DNA of 64,000 nucleotides from Diaporthe sp. PMI_573 (Eukaryota; Ascomycota; Sordariomycetes; Diaporthales; Diaporthaceae), in the NCBI GenBank assembly GCA_021399435.1, contig JAJTUP010000001.1, forward strand, positions 1,364,001 to 1,428,000. Direction: 5' to 3'. A program made the translations under genes and the position numbers. Positions 34,886-46,544 of the stretch are shown here, piece by piece. Under the pieces are notes generated by a model that saw only the letters and a program-made list of their open reading frames with translations, was not told the origin of the DNA and did not search any database. Positions within the stretch are counted from its first letter, which is position 1, and the number at the start of each line of letters is the position of its first letter.

Positions 34886-36305
34886 AGATGCTGAGTCTCA
34901 ACCGTTTGCACCTTCTAGGATGATATGATAGAGGGCTCTGAGAGAGATTCGTGATTAGTTGGACTTTCTTGGCTCCCGAACATAACAACAATACTGCAGA
35001 ATTGGGCTGAGCTCGTATCATGGACAAACATTGGTACATTGTATTTCTTTTGTCGTCTCTCTTGCTCCTTTCATCCAGGAGGCTCTGGTTATTCAAACCC
35101 TAGCTTTACTCTCCGTATCAAATTACAATCACAGTATATGGTAATTTCGGTTGGCTAAACCGCACGTACGTGATCGCGATAGACCGACGTAAATACAGTG
35201 GTGTGTAGATTCCTTCGTTGGTTGACTGCACCGTGGACGTTGACTTACAGTACTGCTACTGACTAAGCAGCTCGCTGGCTGGCAGCGCTGTCTATGGACA
35301 TTTTTCAGCGGGCCATTCCAATAAGTCTAGAATTAGCAGCAGCGCATTATACGCAGTACGGTGATACAGTAGTACAGTACGGACGGGGTTTGTTATGGGC
35401 ACCGGTCGGAGATAGGAGTCGGAGGCGCTATTTAGAGCTGTGGCTGTTTGTGGTTAGGGTCACGCGCACACAGAATGTGCAATCTCGCGAGCACTAACGC
35501 GAGCCTCACAGCCGTATCCTAACCGTCTAATTACGAGAGATAGATAAGTAGTCACTACTATATAGCTACTCGCGGGGAATGCCTGGCTGCCCGACGTACC
35601 CCAGCCCCACTTGATGGCTTTCACAGCGGGCAGAGCATTGGGTGGCCTGCGTCTTGTACACATTGAAGGAGACGCACAAGCCAGCTGCCACAGGCAATGC
35701 TAGTATGTGCTGAATTTCCAAGGTGGTGCGCAGGGCGGGCCAATGACCCAGCCCAGTCCCTGACCCTATAGGGACTCTGCCCCAGGGTGCGTTCTCCGTC
35801 AGCTTCCCCTGTCGGTTTATCTGCTCCCTCCCATCGGCCCACCAAGCGTGATATCGCGACCCACACCAGTGGCAACAGTCATTACCCTTTCCTGAGTCTG
35901 TGCACGAAGGCCGATAAATTCTGAGAATACACGGATGAGGCCTGTGGAAGAAGTTTATGCCAGACTGATCTGGTGGCACCTGGACAGCCAGTATTAACGG
36001 ACCCGCCATTCTAGCTGGATGTATCTGTTGTGATACAGGCCGAGCCATAACTCAAAGAGCGGGCCGGCAGGGCTGGCAGGCCGGTATGAATGGCTGCAGA
36101 AGTTACTAAACCTGCTCTGTTCTGGACCGATCTATAGGGTCCTTCCTCCCTTGACATTTGGAAGGGACGATATCGAGGGACCCTGCAGCTGTCTTGAATG
36201 CTGATTGAGGAAATTTGATTGGTTAAATAGCGTCTTTTCTTTTGTGGGGTCAAAGTTACCGTTCTGTTGACACAGCACTACAGATAGTAACGCCTCGTTT
36301 CGGTC

Positions 36306-36326
36306 TTTTTTTTTTTTTTTTTTTTT
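36306..36326 (+). repeat. poly-T run, 21 bases
   Basis: The longest homopolymer in the window, in gene-free DNA. A poly-A tail on the minus strand is one possible origin. Confidence 0.9.
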
Positions 36327-36933
36327 GCCTGTACCCAGCGAAGGAACCCCATACCAACAACACAGAAGTAACGGGGATGCCCATCTTGTCTCGTGTACGC
36401 ATGCTCGTGACTTGAGGCCATGCACTCGTCCGCCCTGCAATTCGAGTGCAAATTGGTCGGCGACGCCACATACGAGGCCTTCCCTTCTTGGCAGCGACTG
36501 GTCATACTGCTGACACCCGAGGGCTCAGCGAATACTTGGTTGAGATTCCTGTACCCCGCATCCGAGGGAGTGCTGTGGATTGCAGGCGCAAGCAAAGGTC
36601 GCCCCAGATGACAATCTACTGCGAACGGGCCAACCACACAGTTACATTCCAAGAACGGACTGTCTCATGCTGTGCGAGCCAAACGGTTACACATGCGTCA
36701 GATAGAAAAATAAACTGATGTGGTTACGTGGTTTGCCACATGCACTCGCAAAGTACTACCTAGACTAAAGACTCCAAACCGGATGGTCCGCGACCAGATC
36801 TCATGCACGCACGCCTTGGCATATTGGCTGGCTATAGCGCCACACATGCGCTGCTTCGGGATGCGTCGTGTTTGCCTTTTTTGATGTCAAAAGATGTGGC
36901 AGACAAGCTGTTACGATGCCCATGAAAGAAAGC

Positions 36934-36946
36934 AAAAAAAAAAAAA
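36934..36946 (+). repeat. poly-A run, 13 bases
   Basis: Homopolymer in gene-free DNA, about 600 bases from the poly-T run and of opposite sense. Confidence 0.9.
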
Positions 36947-38785
36947 GAACTGGGCCCCATGACGAGGCTGGGGGACGACTCCAGACGGCGGGAGAGCGGC
37001 GCCCACCATGCACGCCGGTGTTGGGGTGCTGGACGGGTGTTGCCGTTGACTAGTGTCCGTCGTGTTGGCGGGTCGCGGGATTGATTCCGCAAGAACAAGG
37101 AGATAAGATAAAAGCATCCAAAGGGGCGTGGAAAAGCAAATTCAAGTTGTGCACAGAGCTCGTGGGGGCCGCTCAGCGCCGGACCTTTTAGAAACAACAC
37201 CCTCAAGATTGGTCTCGCCTACATCAGTCGCCTGCATCTGGCATCATTTGTGCAGGACAGGCCGCTTGGTCGTCATCCACATCGGCCGGGCCGCATGAGA
37301 CAGTCGTGACCCGCTTCACGTCCTGGCTATTTGCCCCGTACAAGCTGCAAGGCCCCAGGGGAGTCATGATATGGGCCGCACGAGTGGCCAATTAATGAGG
37401 TGGCAGGGAAGTGCCGTGGTACCACATGGAGTGGCACGGATCTAGCCTAGATGATGCACACGAAGATAGCCAAGACATGAGAGTCGACACGAGGCACCTG
37501 GGAGCACCCGTGTCAGCACTTTGTTTCTACACGTGTAGCAGTGATCCATTTTACAGTTGAGTCAGCATTTCTCAAGCCTGTGGTTCGCTATGGCCCTCTT
37601 TCTTTTGACTGTTAACGCCATTTTAGACGGCGGCTGCCGGCTAACCATGATGATCACAGGAAGCAAATCGTCGTTGTAATGGGCCTCCGATGAATGCACC
37701 TCTGCATCCGTCAGACCATGCTTACATTTGAATGAGGTCCATGATGGAGCATGAAGAAGCATCGCAAATGTTACACTCAGTGTCTCGCCTCCGTCGTGCC
37801 CAGGTAACCTGGCAACCACACAACCAGGCAACCAGGCTGGCAGGGCACGTGCAGGAGACTGATGGTGACTCCGCCTACATGCAAACACCGGTATCCTGTG
37901 GTGTGACTGGTGTCACTCCGGAGACATTGGTTGGAAATCCCGAGTCGGGCTGGCAAAATGACAGGTGACGTGCAGGAGGCCGTGACCTGCACACCTGCAG
38001 GTGTGGTGCTACTATATATAGCTGGTGTCTGCCCATTTGACTGTTTGCCTAACTTCGTCTCCAGTCCAGCCCGTGTTGTCGTTAATTTTTCAACGCATGA
38101 CCGTCAGAGTGGCCCTGCTCGAGCCCCCCAGTCCAATATTTTGCAGACCTGCACACCATGTCGGTACTGTCCTATTATATTTCACCCCGATTGAAACCCG
38201 GCGAGAATGATGTGGCCAGCCAGCACTGGGGTCTGTCGTCCAGTCCTCCGCCTGCTTGCCAAGGGCTTGGAGACCCACCACACGTAGTTTGTTTCGGCGA
38301 CCGGCAGGGCTGGAGGATGAAGCTGACTGGAAGCTGGTTAGGCGACCTTCCGGCAATCTCAATAAGACGCCATGGCAGCTGCAGAAGACAGCTCTGCATG
38401 GCGGAGCAACACAAATGAAGAGATAGGTATGCTGCAGAAGTGCCATTGACTGCACCATCTGTTGGGGCCGCTCGCTTATCTGACAGGGATTTGAGGCGGT
38501 ACATATGAAGGAGAGCACGGGAAAAGAGAATGACTTTGCATCAAAAAGATCTGGTGGATGGGATGGCATAAATTCACATGACCGCCGAAGGGCATCAAGT
38601 GCACGTGGGCGGCGGAGTCATGGTCTGTTGCACCCATGTCCACAACGCCCATTGCCACAGGCGAGGCGTTCTCGGTATTTCATGTACAAACAAGGCAAAT
38701 AGAACGACTTTAGCAGTCTTCATACTTCTGTATAAGAGTTCATATGGACCAACTGAGGTAGGTGTGGCGATCGTAGACGACATAA

Positions 38786-38799
38786 CCCCCCCCCCCCCC
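38786..38799 (+). repeat. poly-C run, 14 bases
   Basis: Homopolymer of C in intergenic DNA. Confidence 0.9.
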
Positions 38800-38879
38800 A
38801 TACTAAACACATAATCATTGTACATGTCCTTCTAAGACAACATAAGATTGTAGCGGTCGACTCCGAGCGCTTTGCCTCC

Positions 38880-39344
38880 TCAAGTCACTGCTTTTGCTTT
38901 TCCAACATCAAGTGGGCGGAGATGGACCGGCTGGGTCACAAGGGGAGGAACTTGTACTGCTGAGCTTCCTGGGCCCCGCAAGCACATCTCACGCAGTGGC
39001 GCCAGCGGCAGCGTTTCTGCATCATAATAAACCTCTGAGACCGCATGTTCCAGCCGCTGCATGTGCAGGTTGACGGTAAATATGGGCTGCGGTCTGTCCA
39101 CAGGTATCCCCGCTGGAATCGCCATCCTGATGAAGTCATTGGCGGTGTTGAAAGTGGTTCGCGATGGTCCCCATTCAAGGTCCCCCATCCATGGTCTCAC
39201 CGCAACTAGCCGGGTGTGTCTTCTCATTGACGAATCTATGGCGCCACGATTTTGACTAGCCCTGTCGGCATGCTTAGCCATTGCTATCTCTGCCATCCTG
39301 TCAGCAATGTGTGACATGTGCCGCCAGATTCCGGTAGCCAGCAC
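38880..39344 (-). CDS. hypothetical protein (possible exon of a larger gene)
   Basis: A 154-residue open frame contains sequence with coding character: MGDLEWGPSRTTFNTANDF, then PIFTVNLHMQRLEHAVSEVY and ETLPLAPLREMC. No family is recognised and no signal peptide is present. It lies divergent from the 507-residue gene at 40264. Its first part (MLATGIWRHMSHIADRMAEI) may be intronic, because CTGAC and AG signals lie close by. It could be the last exon of a gene whose 5' part I cannot define. Evidence is weak. Confidence 0.35.
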   Translation of the reverse strand: MLATGIWRHMSHIADRMAEIAMAKHADRASQNRGAIDSSMRRHTRLVAVRPWMGDLEWGPSRTTFNTANDFIRMAIPAGIPVDRPQPIFTVNLHMQRLEHAVSEVYYDAETLPLAPLREMCLRGPGSSAVQVPPLVTQPVHLRPLDVGKAKAVT

Positions 39345-40263
39345 CTATGGTTGATTACAAATCAGAGGACACCGATGATCCTTCTCACCCTGCCCTGCGA
39401 CAACCGTTTATGAATAGCAGAATGTAATGGCGATAACATGTCCGCAGCCAAGGTGTTTGTCTAGAAGGGTGCTGTATGGGGGCAAAACAAGGCACATTGT
39501 TATTTCTGAGCTTGGGGTGTGGGCAATTTTTGCTGTGGCTGATTTTAGTTGTTACCGGGAGCAGAGGAGGAATGCTGGCGTCGAATTTGTCCAAAGTTTG
39601 ACAACTGACTCCATGGGTTCTGGGATAGAAGCCATGGATGGCACGCATGATGCAAGTCGGCTGGCAGATGAGTCAAGTGCAGTACTTTTTGATATGCAGA
39701 TAATTCCACCTGCCACGGAATCTAGTACCCATCATTTTGGCAAGGGGGTCTAAATGGTGGGCGAGCGAGGATGACTGGCGAGTCCAAGCTAGGAATATAC
39801 AAGATGGACAATAACCATCCCCACCCAATCGCTACACATTGCTTTTTTAGATGCCCGGGATGCGTCAAAGGAGGCCTGCTCAAAGAAGAAACATAAAAAG
39901 CAGCAAGATTTGGGCCAATGTGACTGCCTAGCTGCCTTGTGCAGGGCCTGACACGGGACCAGGACACAGTCAATATATTGTTGTGTAGCAAGGCCCTCAG
40001 TGGTGACTCTCTGGATAATTTCATGTTGGTATTTCTTTCTCAGGGACAATGACGAATGAAAGATGAACCGCGCGTTGGGTTTACACATGTATCCAGCAGA
40101 CTGATATTTTGTTCACACATAAATAGGTGGCCAGCCGACTCAAGGAGCATTCCATTCATGAACTTTCTCATTCCATTCTACCGCAATACCTATCATTGAA
40201 TTGTGCACTATCTCATCCACTCATTACTTCTAGTACCCCCATCTGCGCCATTTTTGCGGCATC

Positions 40264-42067
40264 ATGTCTGACCCAACCATCAATAACAATGCGGAGCCAT
40301 CGCAGGAAGGGACGAGCGAAGTCATTCCTAACATTGGTGCCCCACAGCGGCAGGGCAGTGTGCTCAATACACCCGGTACAGGCTCTGATGGCATAGCTCC
40401 TCCAGGTCCCGAAATGGGGCAGCATGCTAGTGCCACACCTGTCGCACCTGTGAGGATGGAACGTATCTACAGTCCGCCAGGCGGTACCTTTCCTCGACAT
40501 GCCTCCTTGCCCGCCGTCTTCAAGGTGTACCGGTACACACCAGCCAAGCCAGGGCCACAACCTGGCTCGATGTCCCAATCAGGCACCTCTGCGGTGTTGA
40601 ACCCGATCGGCACTATGTACGTGGACACAAGCTTAGATTGGTACTGAGATACTGTGTTTGACGACGTAATACTAACACAAGGACCAGGGTGAAGCTTTCA
40701 AGTGGCCATAAACACATTCAGTGCCTACGGTGCCTACAGTGCCAAGCAGCACACTGCCCTGTACGTATGGCTCAGCAAAAGGAGCCGGACGTTTCACCTT
40801 GTTTCTTATGTGAGGTTTGGCTGACAGCCGGTAGTGCGTTCCATGCATTCAGTACGTCCATGACCGCAACCACCTAAGTGAGGTGTTTCCCTTCCCCAAC
40901 TTCGTGGAAGATGCGCCGGCGGGAAGCTGGACACAGTGTTCTGTCCCGGGCGTGTGGTTGCCCACGCAGACGAGCGGCCAAGTTTGCTGCGCAAGTATCA
41001 AATATGGTACTGGAGGCCCGTTCAGTGTCAAAGTGCGGCTGGGCATCCCAAAAAATGACTGGACGCAGAGATCCTTGACAGTAGCCAACGTGAGAGAAGC
41101 GACGGCGTCTTACAGGGCTTATATACGAGCCGAGTCATTGCCCACGATTCAAGCTGCGGGGAAAGATTGGAGTTCACTCCCAGACCATGAAAGGTATTAT
41201 GTCGGCTGTGTCATCAACCTAACAATCAACCTCTATGGCTTGCTGCCGGATCACTCGTCATCGGACATGTTCGATGACTACGCTTCCGAGACGCTGCAGG
41301 AAAAGAACTTGCTCAGGTCCGTGTTTGTGATCTGGGCAGCAGTCAGTGAGTAATATTCTCCCTTGTTCTTCTATTCTCTCTCCATGTAAGGGGCATGTAA
41401 CTCGGGACATCTGTGAGATGCATACTAACTATCTCGCTAGGGCAGTCGGCCGAAGTAAAGCCGCCCCAAATTCGCCTCACACCTGCGTTGGGTGTTCCAT
41501 TGCCAGTGGCCAGTATGGACGACGGGACGACTATCTTCAACAGTTTGATATGGCAGATGGCACGCATTCGTTACCATTGGGTTCTCAGGCCTCTCAGCCA
41601 GAGGGTGATGCAGGCACTGCAGACATATATGCGTGCTGAAAATTACAAATCGTGGCGAGCCGTCTTCTTCTCGGTTTTCCTGATTCTGGAGTGTATCGGC
41701 CACATGTCGCACGCAGCGTATACGGCAGTTTCTGAGACGAGAATCCCAGGACATGCAGAAGGTTTTGCTGTAAGTACATGCACAGGCCACCACTATCACG
41801 CACATCTCACCAGCCTGGGCAGAATCTCATCGGGCATGCAACTGACTGGAAGTTTAGTCTACGCCACCCCGGGGAGATATCTCCGCCACGCACGAATACG
41901 GGGAGGCCATTCTGGGAATGTGGCACCAATACAATCGAAACATCAGCTACGACGAGCGTCGCTACATGGAACATGTACTACAGATGATGAAGCAAGAGGA
42001 AACCCAAGGTTCGACCGTGGAAACAAAAGGAGCAGTAGTATATGATGCTAACGTTCTCGACAGGTAG
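40264..42067 (+). CDS. unknown fungal protein, 507 residues, five exons
   Basis: Exons 40264-40640, 40695-40809, 40853-41345, 41441-41769 and 41858-42067 total 1524 bases, exactly 508 codons. Introns 1 and 3 carry the classic TACTAAC branch site, introns 2 and 4 carry CTGAC; intron 2 is only 43 bases. Residues 1-125 are polar, proline- and serine-rich and probably disordered. The rest is helical: INTFSAYGAYSAKQHTALYV, YYVHDRNHLSEVFPFPNF, and later RAENYKSWRAVFFSVFLILE, HEYGEAILGMWHQYN and RRYMEHVLQMMKQEE. The part around SWRAVFFSVFLILECIGH recalls the C-terminal helical region of fungal zinc-cluster transcription factors, but no Zn2Cys6 or other DNA-binding domain is visible. I do not recognise a family. 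The intact multi-intron structure supports a functional gene. Confidence 0.7.
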
Positions 42068-43257
42068 TGATCAAGCTGGATCCGTCCCCGGTGTGCCCAG
42101 CTGGGCGAACCCGTTCCATTTCACAACCCGGATGTTTGAGGGTGCGGATTCAGTTGCGTGTGAAACTCTTCTATGACCAATGGCGATCTTGGTATTTCCA
42201 CGCATCAAATAATTCTTTGGAGAAAGGTCGCTACGGAAATATTAGTCTGCTACTTGCTTTATGGAGTCCTACCCACAGTTTGAAATATCTACTGGATTCC
42301 GAGTCTGTCGTAGTTTAATGTGCGACCCATCGTGTACGTGATCAAGGTGCTTTGGTCTGCCTCCTCGAGAACGACCAGGAGCCACACAGGATCTGAGTAA
42401 AGCGCATGTTCAATTACCGGCTCGCTTCAGAAAATCGACCTCTTTGCAGTGTCCTAGATCATTTAGTCTATCCGTTGGAACCAGAGGACCGGCCGCACAG
42501 CCAGGATAACCACAACCTCCATCACGAGCCCGACATAGAGCTAGATGAATCCACAAACCTATCGGTACAAGTAATTAACGTATCTTCACAAGTTTTGTCT
42601 TCCCTGATTGTCATTGAAAGGATATCGGGGTACGTTTCTGACAAGGACCCGGAGTTTGGTGTCCTGTCGTTCTTGGCCGGAGAATCGATGAGATATGTAA
42701 CAGTTCCCACCAGTCGCTATCGGGACGATAAAAGAGACACTCTGTCCAGCCAGACCTTTCGGTAAACTTGTCGTTCGCAACTCAGTGCAGAGGAGCATGG
42801 CGTCAGAGATGAGTGAGAGGTAATAGGAGGTACCACATACCGGGTCTGATGGCTTTCTCGTTCGAAAAGGGTGAAATCAGCGTTGGGTTTGTGGAAAACT
42901 CTGTGTCTTGATTTCAGACCTCATGTCTTCCTCTCGTCGATGTTCTGGTGGTCGATGCAAGCTTGTTTTAACGGTTGCGTTTATTACACTAGTTAAAAAT
43001 AGCCGTAAACGGCGGCGCATACGGCAAGAACCAAGGCGCGGCTCTATTATGACGAACCGACTGGCCAGTCATACGAAAAGGTCGAGGGGATGCCCAAGAG
43101 TAATATTACTCTATATACAAAGTCAACGCTATTTTTAAAGCGCCCACTACGGTAAGGGCTATACGCAAGAATGACCGGGAGAAAAAGCACAGCCAAGATT
43201 AACTCAGTGAAAAGGGCGGATTGAGATTACTTAGGTGTATAAGTAGTATATAAAATT
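42068..43257. other. no supported gene
   Basis: An open frame at 42406-42765 (119 residues, plus) has no known motif and uncertain status. 42900-43250 is AT-rich without support. Confidence 0.35.
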
Positions 43258-43617
43258 AGCTAGGTCCATACCCTATTCCACCAGGGCCGATTAACAAAGG
43301 TTACTAGAGCCCCATGTACTTCTGTGACATTGTAGTCCACCCTCTCTGTAATTCGATCGACGTGCTGCTGCTGACCACCGGCAGCAACGGTGAGGAATTC
43401 AATGGCCTCAGAAAGCCATGGGTAAGGCTCTCCAAGGTAAGCAATAACGTTGGTCGCACCAGAAAATATTCGACTCATGCGTCGAACCTGCTAGCCTCTT
43501 TCGGCCAGATCAGCCGGTCCAGTGCCTTGGTTTATGCAAATGGCATCGATCCATAGCACCCGGACGTCGGTGTCTAGGGGGACAAGGTTATAAAGTCTAG
43601 TAGATATAGCTATCATT
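43258..43617 (-). pseudogene. HET-domain fragment with in-frame stops
   Basis: Minus-strand reading gives TDVRVLWIDAICINQ, an in-frame TAG at 43493-43491, then QVRRMSRIFSGATNVIAYLG and, after a variable stretch, FVNRPWWNRVWT followed by TAG at 43262-43260. The order LWIDAICINQ, QVxxMxxIYxxAxxVxxxLG, RPWWxRVWT is the signature of the fungal HET domain (heterokaryon incompatibility). Only about 120 residues of the domain remain, with no C-terminal part. The first TAG sits where a glutamine or similar residue would be (CAG by one C-to-T step). HET proteins trigger cell death on fusion of unlike hyphae; this copy is dead. Confidence 0.78.
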
Positions 43618-43924
43618 TGCGTGCGACTATTGGTTAAGGCGGTTTAGGTGCATCACAGCGCTGTGTCAGTCACGTTATGAGTAGTGCGTGATCGGATTGC
43701 AGGAAACTCTTAATTTATTAGCCGGACAGGCAGTCTCCCTCCTCCCAGCACTGCCCCATGACACAGGTCGCAAAGTGCCTAATCACATACCCAAAAAGCA
43801 GTTTCTATTTGTTTGCACAAAGTACTCTCAATGGCCGCCTGCTCATGATGTCTTCTTCGCAGCACACAATTATGGGGCCCAAGGTTGAAAATGATTTCTC
43901 CGTGATCTTTCTTCCCAAGTTATT

Positions 43925-45609
43925 TCAGATGGAGATGACCTTCTCCTTTGACGAGCCTTTCAAACTTTCCAACCGCTGTGCTGTGAGCTGATACGGGTCA
44001 GGCAACCCAACCTGCTCCCAGGAGACACCGTTCATCAGATTTACAAGCCCAGGGGCAGCAGTGAACGTCCTCGCCATCCCATGCCCATTATGTCCCGCAC
44101 ATATCCACTGTCCAGGGAGCCCTGGCAGTTCCCCAATGAACGGCACACCATCCGTCGTATTTCCGATGATCCCGCTCCAGCTGTAATCATATAACGTGCC
44201 TGGCCCAGGCACCGCCGCAGCCCAGCCCTCAAGCTGCTCCTCGGCGAGTGCCTTGACGGCCGCAGTAATCTCCGGGAACTCAGAGAGGCCGTCGTCGGTC
44301 CACCGCTCTGGATGCTTCTCCAGCCACTCCTTGAACTTCCTCTGCCTGGGGTTGGAGCCTCCAAACATGATGACGCCGTCAGATGTCGGCCGCGGGTTGA
44401 CGCTAAAGAGGGCGCCGTCGGGCAATAACACGCCATAAGAATTCCTCAAGGCCTTGGAACCTGCGAAGCTCGCCGGCGGAACGACCTTGTTACACATGTG
44501 TGGCGTAGGAATGACCAGGCCTCGCAGAGAGGGCTCGACGGCTGCGCCGTAGGCATTGGTGGCGTGGACGACCTGGGAGCACTCGATTTGGCCCCTGTCA
44601 GAGTGGACGACCCATCTGCCAGGCTTATCTCCCCCCGTGATCTGTCGAACGGTGGTGTACGTCTGCAAGTTGAAGCGTGGCTCCAGTGCAACGTTGCTCC
44701 GCATGATATGGGCAGCCAGCTTCCATGGCTGGAGGGTCGATGCGGGCCATGCGAAGCATGCCTGGGCTCCTTTGAGGCGGGAGATCTGGCGGGCCTCGGC
44801 TGGGTCAAGCGTCACCTTGATGTGGTCGACTTTGCCGCCTGCGGCTTTGTAGCGCTCGAATACGTCCTCGGCCAGCGTTGCGACTTCCTGTGTCATGGCC
44901 ACATCCAGGGTATCGCCTACCCAAAGGTCGCAGTCGACCTCGTTATCACGGACATATTTAACTAGGTTCTCCCACGTATCTTGTTCGTTTTGCAGTATTT
45001 GCTTGACTGTCAGCTCATTCTCCTGGGAGACCATGGATGGAGGATGCGTTCTACCTGTAGCGCCTGCCTCGTGCCAAAGGCCTTCTCATATTTGCCGAAG
45101 CCTCGCCCTGCACCAAGTTTCAGTCAAGTCAAGAAAGAAGTTCTCATCTAGGACTCACATTGGTCTGGTTTGCAGTGGCCTGCATTCCTGCCGGTGGCCC
45201 CGCTGCAGAACTCCCGAGCCTCGAGCACGACGACGCTCTTTTCTGGCCATATCTCTAAGCAGTGCTTGGCAACCAGAGTTCCCGTAATCTGGCCTTGTCA
45301 GTAAATAGTGATGCCACACTGAGTGCTGGGCCCCATTGTTGCAACGGCTGCACCTAGAATATGGGAACTCACTCCAGATCCGATGATGACGATGTCTGCC
45401 GAGCCGGGCAACTCTGGCGTCGACCTGTGGTCAAGCAGAGGATCGCATCGGACACCCTGTAGCCAGTATGAGAGCGACTGGCCGCTTTGCTTCGGAAATC
45501 CTGTCCAGTTGCCGTCTACGTCTGGGAATGCGTGATCGCTCACGTTGAGGGCTGCGGGGGAATCTGCAGTGGTCACTCCGCTAGCCGAAGCTGGCTGGAC
45601 TTGCCTCAT
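43925..45609 (-). CDS. DAO-type FAD-dependent oxidoreductase
   Basis: Four exons (45609-45373, 45288-45159, 45107-45055, 45001-43925) total 1497 bases, 499 codons, all in phase. The FAD-binding loop DIVIIGSG|ITGTLVAKH is split by the first intron. Then come the typical blocks VVVLEAREFCSGATGRNAGH, CKPDQWRGFGKYEKAFG, HIKVTLDPAEARQISRLKGA, a substrate-domain strand VVHATNAYGAAV and the C-terminal FAD-contact region GVPFIGELPG and WICAGHNGHGMARTF. This matches fungal DAO (PF01266) proteins of about 480-500 residues that oxidise amines or amino acids; the substrate cannot be told. There is no signal peptide. Introns carry GTGAGT donors except the third (GTAGAA), whose acceptor (CAAG) is the least certain. 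It is intact although next to a HET relic. Confidence 0.9.
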
Positions 45610-46544
45610 AGCGGAAACGGATGACTGGGCAGGCGTCTGAAATAAGGACGGATAATTATTGGAAGGCGTTCATATGAAGCTGTTTGAAGCTTCAGAGGTT
45701 GGGGGGTCTGCAGGCGGCAGATTCTGTGATGGTATTGCCGGTCCTATCTCTGGCTCAAAATGACGCGAGAGCCGGTATTCGTTTCTCCGATGCTCGGAAT
45801 TGATGCAGCGCACCACACGTTTACTGTCCATGCCCGAGAGGGCAATTATGGCCTTTGATGCAACCCCTTTGGCTTCCTCTATAGACTAACTTGAGATCTC
45901 CATCGGCTTGCCAGTGCACCAGAAGGGTGTCACTTCACGTACTGATGAAAATTCCGATCCTAATTTACCTGGTCGCCCCAATGAGCGGGCTGAGAAGTGT
46001 AATTAGGTGCTCGACACAGCGGTCTCCCCTTTGCATGAGTCTATGGCAATCCAGCCCATAGAAAACCACAGGCTGAGGTGCTGACGAGCGTTCCAAAGTT
46101 CCATTCGACTCAGATGCTCGCCATCTATTGACAGCCCGTTGTGGGAATGAATCTAACAATACCATAGTGTATTTCCAGTCTTTGAGACTGATTGTCTCTG
46201 TCTCAGTGGTCAATTGGTTTACTACAATAGGGTCAATGTCCAGGATTACAAAGACCTTGACACCCAGTCAGGATTGCTCCACGGGGGATGAAATCACCTG
46301 CGGCATCTGATTATTGTAGAGTTAAGGTCTGTATTTCTCCTTTGTTCTCAATGCATTGTCATCAACGCAAAAAACCACACAAAGCGATTGTATGGCAAAA
46401 CTCCAGAAGAGGTCTCTTAGAAATATACTCGACCGTGCTGATATATCAATTGAGGACTCCTTCATCAGTTGCCCCGTATTCTGACAGTCACTCCATCAAA
46501 CAATCTCTACGAAAACAAGAGGTAAACAAAATTTCTAGTGCAGC
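45610..46544. other. intergenic region
   Basis: 935 bases between the DAO gene and the gene at 46545, which are divergent. Only short unsupported open frames. Confidence 0.4.

Larger units (their letters stand above)
34886..38879. other. 4-kb gene-free stretch with homopolymer runs
   Basis: Open frames such as 35566-36048 and 38090-38569 (minus) have no recognised motifs and overlap others. Runs of 21 T (36306-36326), 13 A (36934-36946) and 14 C (38786-38799) are present. Confidence 0.45.

Noticed and set aside
35566..36048. 160-residue minus-strand open frame with several cysteines
   Set aside because: No family motif, no supporting neighbours, and frames on both strands overlap it; coding status is not shown.
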